DNA from: Pseudomonas sp. TH43
Lineage (GTDB): Bacteria; Pseudomonadota; Gammaproteobacteria; Pseudomonadales; Pseudomonadaceae
Assembly (NCBI RefSeq): GCF_016650635.1
Contig: NZ_JAEKFI010000001.1
Coordinates: forward strand, 62,001-126,000
DNA: 64,000 bases
Direction: 5' to 3'
The notes under the pieces are model-generated. The model was not told where the DNA came from, did no database searches, and saw only the letters and a list, made by a program, of their open reading frames with translations. A program made the position numbers and the translations under genes. Positions 26,276 through 36,982 of this stretch are shown here, in pieces (the stretch's first letter is position 1; every line of letters begins with the position of its first letter).

Positions 26276-28930
26276 ATGATTCAGTTTTCACCGGTCAAAT
26301 CACCATTGAGCCTGGCCTTGCTGCTGGCTATCAACACGCTGCCGGCCATGGCCGCTGACAGCACGGCAACCGAACCGACGACCCAACTGCAACGGGTTGA
26401 AGTCACGGGCACGGCGATCCGCCGGGTCGATGCCGAAACCGCAGTGCCGGTCACCATCCTGCGCGTCGAAGAATTGCGCGAGCAGGGCGTTTCGACCACG
26501 GAGGAGCTGGTCAGCCGTATTTCCGCCAACCAGTCTTCTGTCGGCTCCGGGCGATCGGTGGGGTCGAGCAGCGGCGGTGCTTCCTACGCGGATTTACGCG
26601 GCATCGGCCCGAACAAGACATTGGTGCTGCTCAACGGCCGGCGTTTGAGTAACAACGCCACCAACGCGATCAATGGCTCCGGGGTCGACCTCAACACCAT
26701 CCCGTTCGCCGCCATTGACCGTGTAGAAGTGCTGCGTGACGGTGCTTCGGCGTTGTACGGCACCGATGCGATCGGCGGGGTGATCAACTTCATCACCAAG
26801 ACCAGCCTCACCGAAGGGCAGATCAGCAGCAACTACGACTCACCGACGCATTCGGGCGGTGGCGAAAGCCGCAATTTCAGTGGCAGTTGGGGGTTCGGCG
26901 ATTTGCAGGATGACCGCTTCAATGTGTTTGGCGTGGTCAGTTATGACAAACAGCAACGACTGGCTGCCGATGACCGCGCCTATACCTACAACTACCAGCC
27001 TGGACGCGGGCTCGATTACACCTCTGGCACTGCATCGCCGGCCAACTGGAGTCAGGGCAGTAATGCAACCAACCCACTGGCCGGTTCCGGCTGCAACGCA
27101 CCGGGACTGTTGTCGCGCAACGGCATCTGCCGTCAGAGCCTGTGGAATTATCTCGATCTGGTGCCGGAAACCGAAAAAACCTCAGCGTTCGCCAAAGCCA
27201 CCGGCAAGCTGTCGGACGATCACAATGTCAGCCTCGAATATTTCTGGGCACGCAACGAGAACCGCACGCAGATCGGCCCTGGCACCTTGATGGGCAATCA
27301 GGTCAATCCGGGCACTACGTTTTATCCGGGCAACGGCATCACACCGGGGCCAAGCGGCTTCGCCCTTGACCCGACGCAGCCAGTCGACGTGAACTGGCGT
27401 GAAACGGCCGTCGGCGCGCGCCAGCATGAAGACGACAACACCGGCCAGCGCTTGCTGCTGAGTTTCGACGGCACGCTGGTCGGCTGGGATTACAACCTCG
27501 GTGCTTCCTACAACCAGAACAAAGTGGTCAACAGCATCGAGAGCGGTTACGTCAATGATCGGGCGGTCAGCGCAGGCATTGCCAACGGTGTAATCAATCC
27601 GTTCGGGCCGCAGACCGCAGCCGGTTCGGCGTTATTGGCCGCCAACGCGGTGGATGGCGATTACGCCACGGCGGTAGGGCGGGTGAAGGCCATCGATGGG
27701 CGCATCAGCCGCGAGATTGGTGACTGGTTCGGCGCGGGCCCTTCGGCCCTGGCGCTGGGCGGCGAGTATCGCAAGGAAGACTTCCATCAGGATTTCGCGC
27801 CGTTTGCCGGCGACGTGCAAAGCCTTGGCGTCGACCCGAACGGCAGCGTCGCCGGGGATCGCAGTGTTTCGGCTGAATATGCCGAGGTGAACGTGCCGGT
27901 GCTCGACAGCCTGGAGTTGTCCGCCGCCGTGCGTCACGACAAGTACAGCGATTTCGGCAGTACCACCAACCCGAAATATTCGTTCCGCTTTCAGCCTTTC
28001 AAGGAGCTGGTGGTGCGTGGCGCCTACAGTGAAGGTTTCCGCGCGCCGTCGTTGTATGAGCTGTACAACCCGAATTTCACCACATTCACCAATGCCAATT
28101 ACAACGATCCGCGCTTGTGCGCCGGTGGTAATCCGAGTAACGGCGGTATTGCCAATCGCGACTGCGCACAGCAGTTCAATCGCAGCACCGGCGGCAACAC
28201 TGACCTGAGCCCGGAAACCGCGCGCAACGTCACCCTGGGGTTTGTCTATCAGCCGTTCGAGCGTCTGACCACCGGCCTGGATTTCTGGTGGATCGACATC
28301 GCCAACCAGATCGCCGAGTTCCCGGAATCGGCAGTCTTCGAGAACCCGGAACTGTACCCGGAACGGCTGATCCGCAAGCCTGACGGTTCCATCGACCATG
28401 TCGTTACCGGCCTGGCCAACCTCGGCAAGATCAAGACCAATGGCGTCGATGTCAGCTTCGATTACCGTTTGCCCAGCACCCCGTACGGTAATTTCGGCAT
28501 CGGTCTGCAAGGCACTTATGTCACCCGATACGACTATCAGCAGCAACAAAAGGGTGACTACATCGACAAACTCGGCGACTTCCGTGGCGGTGATTTCGCC
28601 TCGGCCGGTGCCGTGGCCCGCTGGCGTCACAGCCTGACCGGCAGCTGGAACTACGGCCCGTACGGTGTGGCGCTGACCAACCGCTATACCAGCGGTTATC
28701 ACGATTCCGACCGTGACACCCACGATTACGTCGGCTCGTACAACGTCTGGGATCTGGCCGGTACCTACACCTGGCGCAAGACCCTGAGCGTGACCCTCGG
28801 CGCGAAAAACCTGTTCGACCGCGAGCCGCCATTCAGCAACCAGACCTACACGTTCCAGAGCGGCTACGACCCGAAATATGGCGATCCGTTTGGGCGAACG
28901 CTGTACACGCGGATTGCCTACAAATTCTAA
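26276..28930 (+). CDS. TonB-dependent receptor without STN domain
   Basis: An 884-residue outer-membrane transporter. The signal peptide is MIQFSPVKSPLSLALLLAIN (cleavage near AMA-AD). The plug starts at about 40 (RVEVTGTAIRRVDAETAVPV) and includes LRGIGPNKTLVLLNGRR and DGASALYGTDAIGGVINFI; the barrel ends LYTRIAYKF with the expected terminal Phe. It has no STN domain, so it transports but should not signal. It resembles the receptor at 21987 in plug motifs. It is followed by a long REP hairpin and then by the Yej-type importer genes, which suggests a shared substrate route across both membranes. Confidence 0.92.
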   Translation: MIQFSPVKSPLSLALLLAINTLPAMAADSTATEPTTQLQRVEVTGTAIRRVDAETAVPVTILRVEELREQGVSTTEELVSRISANQSSVGSGRSVGSSSGGASYADLRGIGPNKTLVLLNGRRLSNNATNAINGSGVDLNTIPFAAIDRVEVLRDGASALYGTDAIGGVINFITKTSLTEGQISSNYDSPTHSGGGESRNFSGSWGFGDLQDDRFNVFGVVSYDKQQRLAADDRAYTYNYQPGRGLDYTSGTASPANWSQGSNATNPLAGSGCNAPGLLSRNGICRQSLWNYLDLVPETEKTSAFAKATGKLSDDHNVSLEYFWARNENRTQIGPGTLMGNQVNPGTTFYPGNGITPGPSGFALDPTQPVDVNWRETAVGARQHEDDNTGQRLLLSFDGTLVGWDYNLGASYNQNKVVNSIESGYVNDRAVSAGIANGVINPFGPQTAAGSALLAANAVDGDYATAVGRVKAIDGRISREIGDWFGAGPSALALGGEYRKEDFHQDFAPFAGDVQSLGVDPNGSVAGDRSVSAEYAEVNVPVLDSLELSAAVRHDKYSDFGSTTNPKYSFRFQPFKELVVRGAYSEGFRAPSLYELYNPNFTTFTNANYNDPRLCAGGNPSNGGIANRDCAQQFNRSTGGNTDLSPETARNVTLGFVYQPFERLTTGLDFWWIDIANQIAEFPESAVFENPELYPERLIRKPDGSIDHVVTGLANLGKIKTNGVDVSFDYRLPSTPYGNFGIGLQGTYVTRYDYQQQQKGDYIDKLGDFRGGDFASAGAVARWRHSLTGSWNYGPYGVALTNRYTSGYHDSDRDTHDYVGSYNVWDLAGTYTWRKTLSVTLGAKNLFDREPPFSNQTYTFQSGYDPKYGDPFGRTLYTRIAYKF

Positions 28931-28935
28931 ACAAA

Positions 28936-29015
28936 CCCTGTAGGAGCTGCCGCAGGCTGCGATCTTTTGATCTTCCAAAAACCAAAGATCGCAGCCTGCG
29001 GCAGCTCCTACAGGG
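28936..29015. repeat. long REP inverted repeat, possible terminator
   Basis: CCCTGTAGGAGCTGCCGCAG... and its complementary arm ending in GCGGCAGCTCCTACAGGG pair over more than 30 bases around a short AT-rich loop (TTTTGATCTTCCAAAAACC). The rest of the 233-base gap holds another REP half at about 29078-29100 (AGCAGGCTGGCTCCCACAGGG type). Confidence 0.8.
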
Positions 29016-29163
29016 GTATCGCCGGCCTGTTGCGCATCACCGGCCGGCAGGAAATGTGCTGATTGTCTGGTAGTCATCGCCAGCAGGCTGGCTCCCACAG
29101 GGTATTGATGGGGCCTGCCAGCGAAGAGGCCATTAGCCGCACCGTGTAAAAAGGATCTGCCAA

Positions 29164-31005
29164 ATGCTTTGCAGACATCACCTTCTGGGCCTTTGCCTGT
29201 TACTGAGCCCAACGACATGGGCCGCGCCGCAACCGGCACTCACCGTCTATGGCGAAGCCCCCAAGTACGCCGCCGATTTCCAGCATCTGGCCTACGCCAA
29301 CCCCAACGCACCCAAGGGCGGCAGCCTGCGGCGTTCTTCGCTGGAAAGCGGCCCGTTCGATCACCTGATTCCCTATACCGACAAAGGCACCGGTGTTGCC
29401 GACGTTGACGGCTGGCTGTATGCGCCGCTGGCTTATCGCAGCAAAGACGAGCCCTACAGTGTCTACGGCCTGGTGGCGCAAAAAATCGAGCTGGACAGCA
29501 ATCGCCGCTGGCTGCGTTTTTACCTCAACCCCAACGCGCGTTTTGACGATGGCACGGCGATTACTGCCGAAGACGTTCGTTACACGTTCAACCTCTTCAT
29601 CACCCAAGGCAGCCTGAAATACCGCCAGCAGTTTCGCGATGTTGGCGAAGTCATTGTCGAGTCGCCGACCCAAGTGCGCTTCAATTTTAAAAGCACCGAC
29701 AGCCGCACTTTGCCACTGGACCTGGCGACATTGCCGGTGCTGCCCGAGCATTGGTGGCGCAGCCGCGACTTCGCTGAAGGCGGTGGTTTCGAGATCCCTC
29801 CGGGCAGCGGTCCTTATCGGATCAGCGCGGTGGACGCCGGGCGCAGCGTGAAATTTCAGCGGGTTCAGGACTGGTGGGCGAAGGACCTGCCGATCACCCG
29901 CGGACTCTACAACTTCGATCATCTGAGCGTGGAGTTCTTCGCCGACACCGATGTTGCGCGTCAGGTATTGAAGGCCGGTGGCTTCGATTACAACCGCGAA
30001 TTTTCAGCGACCAGTTACACCATTGGCTATGCCGGCGCCGCGCTGGAGCAAGGCAAATTGCTGCGCGAGCACTTGGCGCCGGGCGCTGCCCAGGGCGCGC
30101 AGGGTTTTGTGTTCAACCTGCAAAAACCGCTGTTTCAGGATCGCCGTGTGCGTCAGGCCATCGCCATGCTCTGGGATTTCGAGTGGACCAACCGGCAGAT
30201 GATGCGCAGCCTGTATTTGCGTCAGCGTAGTTACTTCTCCCACAGCGCGCTGGCAGCCAGCGCATTGCCGGATGCCGAAGAGCTGAAGATCCTTGAGCCT
30301 TTGCGCGGGCAGATTCCCGACGAAGTCTTCACCGAGGTGTTCCAGGCGCCAAAAACCGATGGCAGCGGCAACATACGTGCCGAGCAGTTGCGAGCCTTGA
30401 AACTGCTCGAAGCGGCAGGCTGGAAACCTCGCGGCGATCAGTTGGTGAATGCCAATGGCGAGCCGCTGCAATTCACCTTTCTCAACGGCCAGAAAGGCTT
30501 CGAGCGATTGTTGCTGCCGTTCAAGCGCAACCTCGCACAGATTGGTATCGGCTTCGATATCCGCCAGGTCGACACCGCGCAATACACCAATCGCGTGCGC
30601 AATCGCGACTACGACATGATCGTCGCTGCTTATCCGGTGAGTCAGGCGCCGGGGCGCGAGATGTTCAATTACTTCGGTGCCGAGGGCGCTGATGACCCCG
30701 GTTCGAACAACTACATGGTATTGCGTGATCCGGCCGTCGATGCGTTGCTCGAAGGGCTGGTACAGGCCGACAACCGCGAAAGTCTGTTGCGTCACGCCCA
30801 TGCGTTGGATCGCGTATTGCAGTGGGGCTATTACTGGATTCCCAACTACTACCCGCCAGGCATTTCCACCGTGTGGTGGAACCGTTTCGGCCGTCCGGCC
30901 ATTGCGCCGCTGTACGACGCCGGTCTCGACACCTGGTGGGAAATCAGCCCGACCGCACTGACCTCGACCCAGCTGCAAAAGGAGTACAGCCATGTGGGGT
31001 TATAG
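29164..31005 (+). CDS. yejA: YejA-like periplasmic oligopeptide-binding protein (SBP family 5)
   Basis: A 613-residue extracellular solute-binding protein. A signal peptide ([16 protein letters not shown]) is followed by an SBP_bac_5 fold: [59 protein letters not shown]. It captures peptides in the periplasm for the Yej importer; the E. coli counterpart takes up microcin C-type peptides. AAAAAGGA precedes the ATG. It overlaps yejB by 14 bases. Its place after two TonB receptors suggests uptake of a peptide-like compound that first crosses the outer membrane through them. Confidence 0.9.
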   Translation: MLCRHHLLGLCLLLSPTTWAAPQPALTVYGEAPKYAADFQHLAYANPNAPKGGSLRRSSLESGPFDHLIPYTDKGTGVADVDGWLYAPLAYRSKDEPYSVYGLVAQKIELDSNRRWLRFYLNPNARFDDGTAITAEDVRYTFNLFITQGSLKYRQQFRDVGEVIVESPTQVRFNFKSTDSRTLPLDLATLPVLPEHWWRSRDFAEGGGFEIPPGSGPYRISAVDAGRSVKFQRVQDWWAKDLPITRGLYNFDHLSVEFFADTDVARQVLKAGGFDYNREFSATSYTIGYAGAALEQGKLLREHLAPGAAQGAQGFVFNLQKPLFQDRRVRQAIAMLWDFEWTNRQMMRSLYLRQRSYFSHSALAASALPDAEELKILEPLRGQIPDEVFTEVFQAPKTDGSGNIRAEQLRALKLLEAAGWKPRGDQLVNANGEPLQFTFLNGQKGFERLLLPFKRNLAQIGIGFDIRQVDTAQYTNRVRNRDYDMIVAAYPVSQAPGREMFNYFGAEGADDPGSNNYMVLRDPAVDALLEGLVQADNRESLLRHAHALDRVLQWGYYWIPNYYPPGISTVWWNRFGRPAIAPLYDAGLDTWWEISPTALTSTQLQKEYSHVGL

Positions 31006-32053
31006 CCTGCGACGTCTGCTGCTGATCGTGCCGACGTTACTGGCGATTCTGCTGGTCAACTTCGTCATCGTCCAGGCCGCGCCCGGTGGCCCGGTGGAGC
31101 AAGCCATTGCGCGCTTGCAGGGCATCGGGGTTGGCGGCGTGGGCGCCAGCCATGTCGAGTCCATCGGCGGTGAATCCCGCGCCACCCGTGGCCTGGACCC
31201 GAAACTGGTGGCCGACATCGAGCGTCAGTACGGCTTCGATAAACCTGCCAGTGAGCGCTTGTGGCTGATGCTGAAAAGTTACGCGCGACTGGATTTCGGC
31301 CAGAGCTTCTTTCGCGGTGCCAGCGTCACCGAACTGATCTGGCAAAAGCTCCCGGTGACGTTGTCGCTGGGATTATGGGCAACGCTGATCACGTATCTGG
31401 TGTCGATTCCGCTGGGCATTCGCAAAGCCGTGCACAACGGCTCGGCGTTCGATGTCTGGAGCAGCGCGGCGATCATCATCGGTTACGCGATGCCGGGTTT
31501 TCTGTTCGCGCTGTTGCTGATTGTGGTGTTCGCTGGCGGCACGGCGCTGGACTGGTTTCCGGTGCGCGGGCTCGTTTCGGACAACTTCGCCGAACTGTCG
31601 CTGTTGGGCAAGGTTGCCGACTATTTCTGGCACCTGGTGCTGCCGGTCACCGCGCTGGTGATTGGCGGGTTCGCCACGCTGACGATTCTGACCAAGAACA
31701 GCTTTCTCAATGAAATCTCACGGCTGTACGTGGTGACAGCGCGGGCGAAGGGGCTGAACGAGCGGCAGGTGTTGTACGGACATGTGTTTCGCAACGCGAT
31801 GCTGCTGGTGGTCGCCGGCCTGCCGCAAGCGCTGGTCACGGTGTTTTTCGGCGGTTCACTGCTGATCGAAGTGATCTTCTCCCTCGATGGCCTCGGCCGG
31901 CTCAGTTACGAAGCAGCGGTGTCGCGGGACTACCCGGTGGTGTTCGGTTCACTGTTCATCTTCACGTTGTTCGGGCTATTGATAAAATTGCTCGGCGACC
32001 TGTGTTACACGCTGGTCGACCCGCGAATCGACTTCACCTCGAGGGCTGCCTGA
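30992..32053 (+). CDS. yejB: YejB-like ABC transporter permease
   Basis: A 353-residue inner-membrane permease of the BPD_transp_1 family. The N-terminal segment ([29 protein letters not shown]) is typical of DppB/YejB, and further membrane segments follow from about residue 125. The EAA loop is visible ([26 protein letters not shown]). An insertion at about 45-70 ([17 protein letters not shown]) is as seen in YejB. It starts inside the yejA end and its stop overlaps the yejE ATG. Confidence 0.92.
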   Translation: MWGYSLRRLLLIVPTLLAILLVNFVIVQAAPGGPVEQAIARLQGIGVGGVGASHVESIGGESRATRGLDPKLVADIERQYGFDKPASERLWLMLKSYARLDFGQSFFRGASVTELIWQKLPVTLSLGLWATLITYLVSIPLGIRKAVHNGSAFDVWSSAAIIIGYAMPGFLFALLLIVVFAGGTALDWFPVRGLVSDNFAELSLLGKVADYFWHLVLPVTALVIGGFATLTILTKNSFLNEISRLYVVTARAKGLNERQVLYGHVFRNAMLLVVAGLPQALVTVFFGGSLLIEVIFSLDGLGRLSYEAAVSRDYPVVFGSLFIFTLFGLLIKLLGDLCYTLVDPRIDFTSRAA

Positions 32054-33075
32054 TGCTGACGTTAACTCCAATCGGCCAGCGTCGCTGGGCGCGGTTCAAG
32101 GCGCATCGGCGTGGCTGGTGGTCGTTGTGGCTGTTTCTCGCGCTGTTCGGCCTGAGCCTCGGTGGCGAGTTGGTGGCCAATGACAAACCGTTGCTGGTGA
32201 GCTATCAGGGCGACTGGTACTTCCCGGCGTTGAAGCGCTACAGCGAACAGGATTTCGGCGGTGAACTGCCGTTTCAGCCTGACTATCGCAGCGCTCAGGT
32301 GCGGCAGTTGATCGAGGGACAGGGCGGGCGGATGTGGTTTGCGCCGATTCCGTTCGGTTTCGACACGGTCAATTACGACCTGACTGAACCGGCGCCGAGC
32401 CCGCCGACCGAGCAGAACTGGCTGGGCACCGACGATCAGGCACGGGATGTTTTGGCACGGGTGATATTCGGCACGCGCGTGTCGCTGTTGTTTGCCTTGG
32501 TGCTGACGGCGGTCAGTGCGCTGATCGGTATCGCGGCCGGAGCGTTGCAAGGTTACTACGGCGGTTGGGTTGACCTGCTCGGGCAGCGCTTGCTGGAGGT
32601 GTGGTCGGGTCTGCCAGTGCTGTATTTGCTGATCATTCTGTCGGGGTTCGTCGAGCCGAATTTCTGGTGGCTGCTGGGGATCATGGCGTTGTTTTCCTGG
32701 CTGAGTCTGGTCGACGTCGTCCGCGCGGAATTCTTGCGCAGTCGTGGCCTGGAATATGTGAAAGCCGCACGGGCATTGGGCGTTGGCGATGCGCAAGTGA
32801 TCGTCCGGCACATTCTGCCCAATGCCATGAGCGCGACCCTGACCTATCTGCCGTTCATTCTGACCGGGGCAATTGCCACCCTGTCGGCGCTGGATTTCCT
32901 CGGTTTCGGCATGCCCGCCGGCAGTGCTTCGCTGGGCGAACTGATCGGGCAGGGCAAGAACAATCTGCAAGCGCCGTGGCTTGGACTGACGGCGTTTTTC
33001 GCGTTGGCGTTGATCCTTTCTCTGTTGGTGTTCATTGGCGAAGCGTGCCGTGATGCCTTTGATCCGAGGGCTTGA
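32053..33075 (+). CDS. yejE: YejE-like ABC transporter permease
   Basis: A 340-residue permease of the OppC-type. The N-terminal hydrophobic segment (WWSLWLFLALFGLSLGG) is followed by a periplasmic loop, and then five segments with the EAA motif (YVKAARALGVGDAQVIVRHILPNAM). The APSPPTEQNWLGTDDQARDVLARV pattern is typical of second permeases. The start at 32053 is read from the TGATG overlap with yejB. It pairs with YejB to form the membrane channel. Confidence 0.92.
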   Translation: MLTLTPIGQRRWARFKAHRRGWWSLWLFLALFGLSLGGELVANDKPLLVSYQGDWYFPALKRYSEQDFGGELPFQPDYRSAQVRQLIEGQGGRMWFAPIPFGFDTVNYDLTEPAPSPPTEQNWLGTDDQARDVLARVIFGTRVSLLFALVLTAVSALIGIAAGALQGYYGGWVDLLGQRLLEVWSGLPVLYLLIILSGFVEPNFWWLLGIMALFSWLSLVDVVRAEFLRSRGLEYVKAARALGVGDAQVIVRHILPNAMSATLTYLPFILTGAIATLSALDFLGFGMPAGSASLGELIGQGKNNLQAPWLGLTAFFALALILSLLVFIGEACRDAFDPRA

Positions 33076-33076
33076 A

Positions 33077-34696
33077 ATGAACCAGAAGCTGATTGAAATT
33101 CGCGATCTGCGAATCGCCTTCAACGGACATGAAGTCGTGCATGGCATTGATCTCGACGTGCGTCCCGGTGAATGCCTGGCGCTGGTGGGCGAGTCCGGTT
33201 CCGGCAAATCGGTGACGGCGCACAGCATCCTGCAACTGCTCGACCCGGCTAGCACGCGCATCGACGGCAGCATTCGTTACGCCGGCGAAGAGCTGCTGGG
33301 CGTGCATGAGCGGTATCTGCGGCAATTGCGCGGCAATCGCATCGCGATGATTTTTCAGGAGCCGATGAGCTCGTTGAACCCGCTGCACACTATCGAACGG
33401 CAGTTGGGTGAAAGCCTTGCGCTGCACAAGGGCCTGGCCGGCGCGGCCGCCCGCGCACGTATTCTTGAACTGCTGGAACTGGTCGGCATTCAGCGCCCGC
33501 GCGAACGGCTGAAGGCTTATCCGCATCAACTGTCGGGCGGCCAGCGGCAACGGGTGATGATTGCCATGGCGCTGGCCTGCGAACCGCAGTTGTTGATCGC
33601 TGATGAACCGACCACAGCGCTGGACGTGACCGTGCAGCGCAAGATTCTTTTGCTGCTCAAAGAACTGCAGCAGCGATTGGGCATGGCGCTGTTGATCATC
33701 AGCCATGACCTTAATCTGGTGCGCAATATCGCTCAGCGCGTGGCAGTGATGCGCGGGGGACTGATTGTCGAGCAGGCGCCTTGCGAACAGCTGTTCAGTG
33801 CGCCGCAGCATCCTTACAGCATTGAATTGCTCAATGCCGAACCGGGCGGCACGGCGCTTTGTCGCGATGCGACAGAAGATCTGTTGCAGGTGAGTGATCT
33901 CAACGTGCGCTTCCGGCTCGGCGGAGGCTGGCTGCGGCCGAGGACTTATCTGCACGCGGTGAAGGGGATTGGCCTGAATCTACAGCGCGGCAAGACCTTG
34001 GGGATTGTCGGCGAATCGGGTTCTGGCAAATCCACATTGGGGCAGGCGATCCTGCGCCTGATCGATGCCGAGGGCCAGATTCGCTTTCAGGGCGAGGCGC
34101 TGGAGCAACTGAGCGGCAAGCAACTGCGGCCACTGCGCAAACGCCTGCAAGTGGTGTTTCAGGATCCGTTCGGCAGTCTCAGCCCACGCCTTTGCGTGGA
34201 GCAGATCATCGCCGAAGGATTAAGCGTGCACAGTGATCTGAACGCTGACGAGCGGGAGCAGGCGGTGATTGCCGTGCTACGCGAAGTCGGCCTCGATCCG
34301 GCAACGCGCCATCGCTATCCCCATGAGTTTTCCGGTGGTCAGCGACAACGCATCGCCATCGCCCGCGCACTGGTGCTCAAACCGGACTTGATCCTGCTGG
34401 ATGAACCGACCTCGGCGCTCGATCGTACGGTGCAAAAACAGATCGTTGCGTTGTTGCGGCGATTGCAGGAGGAACACGGCTTGACCTACCTGTTCATCAG
34501 CCACGATCTGGCGGTGGTGCGGGCGCTGGCGCATGACTTGATCGTAATGAAGGATGGCGAGGTGGTGGAGCGTGGCGCGACGGATGAGCTGTTTCGTCAG
34601 GCGCGCCATCCTTATACGCGAGAGTTGCTGGCAGCCTCGTTCGCTGCGCCGGATTTGCCCCTGACAGCCAAGGACAGACTTTTATCCCTGGTCTAG
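33077..34696 (+). CDS. yejF: YejF-like ABC transporter, tandem ATPase
   Basis: A 539-residue protein with two ABC ATPase domains. Walker A sequences are [11 protein letters not shown] and [11 protein letters not shown], signatures LSGGQRQRV and FSGGQRQRI, and Walker [13 protein letters not shown] and [12 protein letters not shown]. Each half has the oligopeptide-type C-terminal extension ([16 protein letters not shown]). It starts one base after the yejE stop and powers uptake through YejBE. Confidence 0.93.
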   Translation: MNQKLIEIRDLRIAFNGHEVVHGIDLDVRPGECLALVGESGSGKSVTAHSILQLLDPASTRIDGSIRYAGEELLGVHERYLRQLRGNRIAMIFQEPMSSLNPLHTIERQLGESLALHKGLAGAAARARILELLELVGIQRPRERLKAYPHQLSGGQRQRVMIAMALACEPQLLIADEPTTALDVTVQRKILLLLKELQQRLGMALLIISHDLNLVRNIAQRVAVMRGGLIVEQAPCEQLFSAPQHPYSIELLNAEPGGTALCRDATEDLLQVSDLNVRFRLGGGWLRPRTYLHAVKGIGLNLQRGKTLGIVGESGSGKSTLGQAILRLIDAEGQIRFQGEALEQLSGKQLRPLRKRLQVVFQDPFGSLSPRLCVEQIIAEGLSVHSDLNADEREQAVIAVLREVGLDPATRHRYPHEFSGGQRQRIAIARALVLKPDLILLDEPTSALDRTVQKQIVALLRRLQEEHGLTYLFISHDLAVVRALAHDLIVMKDGEVVERGATDELFRQARHPYTRELLAASFAAPDLPLTAKDRLLSLV

Positions 34697-34736
34697 ATCC
34701 GGTACATTTCGCGGCTTGGCTCTCACAAGGATGTAG

Positions 34737-35267
34737 ATGATGGCAAAACCTGCCGCCCGACTCAGTGATCTCAACGCCTGCCCGGTAACCGGCCACGGCA
34801 CCAATGCCAGCACCGCCGGTTCACCCAACGTGAACATCAACGGCATGCCGGTGCTGCGCGTCGGCGACGCCACGGCCTGCGGCGATGCGGTCAGCGAAGG
34901 CATCGGTAACATCCTGATCAATGGCCAACCCATTGCGTTCCTCGGCAGTGCCACCGCCCACGGCGGCATGATCATCACCGGCTCTGGCGACGTCTTCGTC
35001 GGCACCCAGGCCGGCGCCGCACCGTTCATTCCGATCGTGACGGTCCCCAAACACAGCGAACGTTTCCAACTGGTCGACGAAACCACCGGCGAAGCCATTC
35101 CCGACATGCTCTTTTGCATCGAAACCGGTGATGGACAACGCCTTGTCGGCCATACCGACAACCACGGCAACGCTGCACGGGTGTTCACCGCTGATCCGAC
35201 TTCCATTGTCGTGCAATGGGGCAAGGAAGCCGCCGCTCACCTGGATGCACTGGGCATCGCTTACTAA
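34737..35267 (+). CDS. PAAR-domain protein with a C-terminal extension (T6SS spike tip)
   Basis: A 176-residue protein. The first roughly 95 residues are a PAAR domain (ARLSDLNACPVTGHG, NVNINGMPVLRVGDATACG, ILINGQPIAFLGSATAHGG), the cone that caps the type VI secretion spike. The remainder (ERFQLVDETTGEAIPDMLFCI) looks like a small transthyretin-like beta domain that could bind the next protein. Two adjacent ATGs, 34737 and 34740, are both possible. It lies 12 bases before the putative effector gene. No other T6SS gene is in the window. Confidence 0.9.
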   Translation: MMAKPAARLSDLNACPVTGHGTNASTAGSPNVNINGMPVLRVGDATACGDAVSEGIGNILINGQPIAFLGSATAHGGMIITGSGDVFVGTQAGAAPFIPIVTVPKHSERFQLVDETTGEAIPDMLFCIETGDGQRLVGHTDNHGNAARVFTADPTSIVVQWGKEAAAHLDALGIAY

Positions 35268-35279
35268 AGAAGGTTCATC

Positions 35280-36317
35280 GTGGCGACACCGGACAAGAAA
35301 CAGGGCGAAACGAGCGATCAACACGCGACGACGCAGGTGAAGGGCTCGCTGGCGCAGGACTATGTGACTGTCGTGGGGGCATCCTACATGTCGCTGTACG
35401 AGAAGGTTCGCGGCCAGAAAGGCAACAAGATGCGCTTTATCAATCAGGGCATCCGTCAACTCACCAAGTACCCGGCAGGCACTCCGACCTTTTCTGTCCA
35501 GCGAGTGTTTCTGGTGTTCAAGAATGATTACCCGGACAACTTGCTGGCGGCTTTGAAAGACGTCGTGGAGAACCAACACGGTGCGCAGTATCGAGAGATG
35601 GATTCCATTTCCGGTGTTGTCGACTTCATTGCCACCCGGCAACGTCGGGGCCGGGAAATCAAACAACTGGATTTTTTCTCCCACGGCGTAGTGGGCAGTA
35701 TCGAACTGGGCTATGAACTGGATAAAAACGACAGTTATCGGCTGCGTGATGCGCAGGCTCAGATGTTCAAGCCCGAGGCATTCGCTTACGGTGCGAAAAT
35801 TTACTCGTATGCCTGCCGTACCGGTTTGGGTATCAACGCCGATTTCAAAGTGAATGAAGGCGAAGACCCCCATTTCGAACGCAGTCTGGCGCAGATTCTA
35901 GCCAACTCGACTAAGACCACCGTTTGGGCGTTTCCACGACGCAGCAACTACGACACCACCTACGGCACCTCGGCCGAGCGCGAGTCCGTGCCGGGGATCC
36001 GTAAGCAGGCGAGTAGTGATGCCCAGGCAATGGAGGCATACACAGGTCAGAAGATTGCCTATCAGCGAAAATTGGCAGCGCATCGCAAGCAGGCGAATGA
36101 CCCCGCTGCTCAAATTCCTGGAGAACAGGCGCCGCAGGCACCCAAACCCACGCTCACCGAAGAACAGCGTAACTTGATGGCGCACGACGACAGTCGAGCG
36201 TTGTATGAAAAGAAGGTCGGGTTCCCTCTGGATGCTTTAGGCGCACATCGTGATGTTCGTTCAGGTGATACGCCTGATGGTGTTCCTAAACAACTCTGTG
36301 CCTATAAACCCCTATGA
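35280..36317 (+). CDS. putative T6SS effector with clan CD (caspase-like) His/Cys pattern
   Basis: A 345-residue protein I cannot name. Near the middle, IKQLDFFSHG (H135, G136) and, 44 residues later, AKIYSYACRTG (C179) follow the pattern of clan CD peptidases: a hydrophobic strand ending in HG, then a hydrophobic strand ending in AC. The spacing is close to that of caspases. There is no signal peptide or membrane segment, and the C-terminal 90 residues are hydrophilic. The GTG start is preceded by AAGAAGG. Placement right after PAAR and overlapping (ATGA) a membrane-anchored gene points to an effector with immunity. The enzymatic assignment is inference from the motif only. Confidence 0.6.
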   Translation: MATPDKKQGETSDQHATTQVKGSLAQDYVTVVGASYMSLYEKVRGQKGNKMRFINQGIRQLTKYPAGTPTFSVQRVFLVFKNDYPDNLLAALKDVVENQHGAQYREMDSISGVVDFIATRQRRGREIKQLDFFSHGVVGSIELGYELDKNDSYRLRDAQAQMFKPEAFAYGAKIYSYACRTGLGINADFKVNEGEDPHFERSLAQILANSTKTTVWAFPRRSNYDTTYGTSAERESVPGIRKQASSDAQAMEAYTGQKIAYQRKLAAHRKQANDPAAQIPGEQAPQAPKPTLTEEQRNLMAHDDSRALYEKKVGFPLDALGAHRDVRSGDTPDGVPKQLCAYKPL

Positions 36318-36919
36318 AAATAAGGGCGTTAACGGCTAAGCAGCTCCTATCGTGCGTGCTGCTGGCCGTCGTCAGTGTTGCAACACTCTTTATTTACGCC
36401 AAGGAAGAACACATGTCCGCCAAAGTGATGATGTATTACGGCGCCTGGAGTCCCGAAGAAGTGCGCTTTGACGCCACTCGGTGGTTCAGTTCCGGAATGT
36501 ACCGCCCTCGCTTGGAGGGGACGCCGGCGCAGGCGAGTCCGTTGACCATGCTGCGTGATAAGCCGGAAAGCTTGCAGGCCATTGCAAACGACGTTCTTTT
36601 GACCAAGGTTCTGGTCGCGATCGAACAAAAATATCCGAAGGTCGATACGGAAGATCTCGTCCTGAATACCCCGGATTTGCGTCGTCAAATCCGCTATGCC
36701 TACAGCGCATTCTCTGAGCCGGACAAACCCGTGGATTCCTATTGGCTGTTTGTAACCCTCCAGAACGATACTTACGTCGTCACACTGGATTGGGACGTCA
36801 CCGCCAAGCAGTTGCTGACCGGAGCCATGGCCTCGCACCTGGTGAAAGGGAGTGATGAAGAGGTCGCGTACCTGCAAGTACAAAACGATCTTGCAAAAGC
36901 GGCTGCCGCAAAGCGTTGA
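36314..36919 (+). CDS. putative immunity protein 1, membrane anchored
   Basis: A 201-residue protein with one N-terminal hydrophobic segment (LLSCVLLAVVSVATLFIYA, about 11-29) and the rest probably periplasmic. The core MMYYGAWSPEEVRFDATRWF is repeated in the next gene as DMYYGDWSPEENRFDASKWF, so the two are paralogues. Its ATG overlaps the effector stop. A location facing the periplasm would suit neutralising an effector delivered there. The function is inferred from context; I do not recognise the family. Confidence 0.6.
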   Translation: MKIRALTAKQLLSCVLLAVVSVATLFIYAKEEHMSAKVMMYYGAWSPEEVRFDATRWFSSGMYRPRLEGTPAQASPLTMLRDKPESLQAIANDVLLTKVLVAIEQKYPKVDTEDLVLNTPDLRRQIRYAYSAFSEPDKPVDSYWLFVTLQNDTYVVTLDWDVTAKQLLTGAMASHLVKGSDEEVAYLQVQNDLAKAAAAKR

Positions 36920-36982
36920 TTTGCAGGGTTTGAAAAACTCCGCAGTCGAAATTCAAATATCGAACGAAAGTCGTCGACGCAG

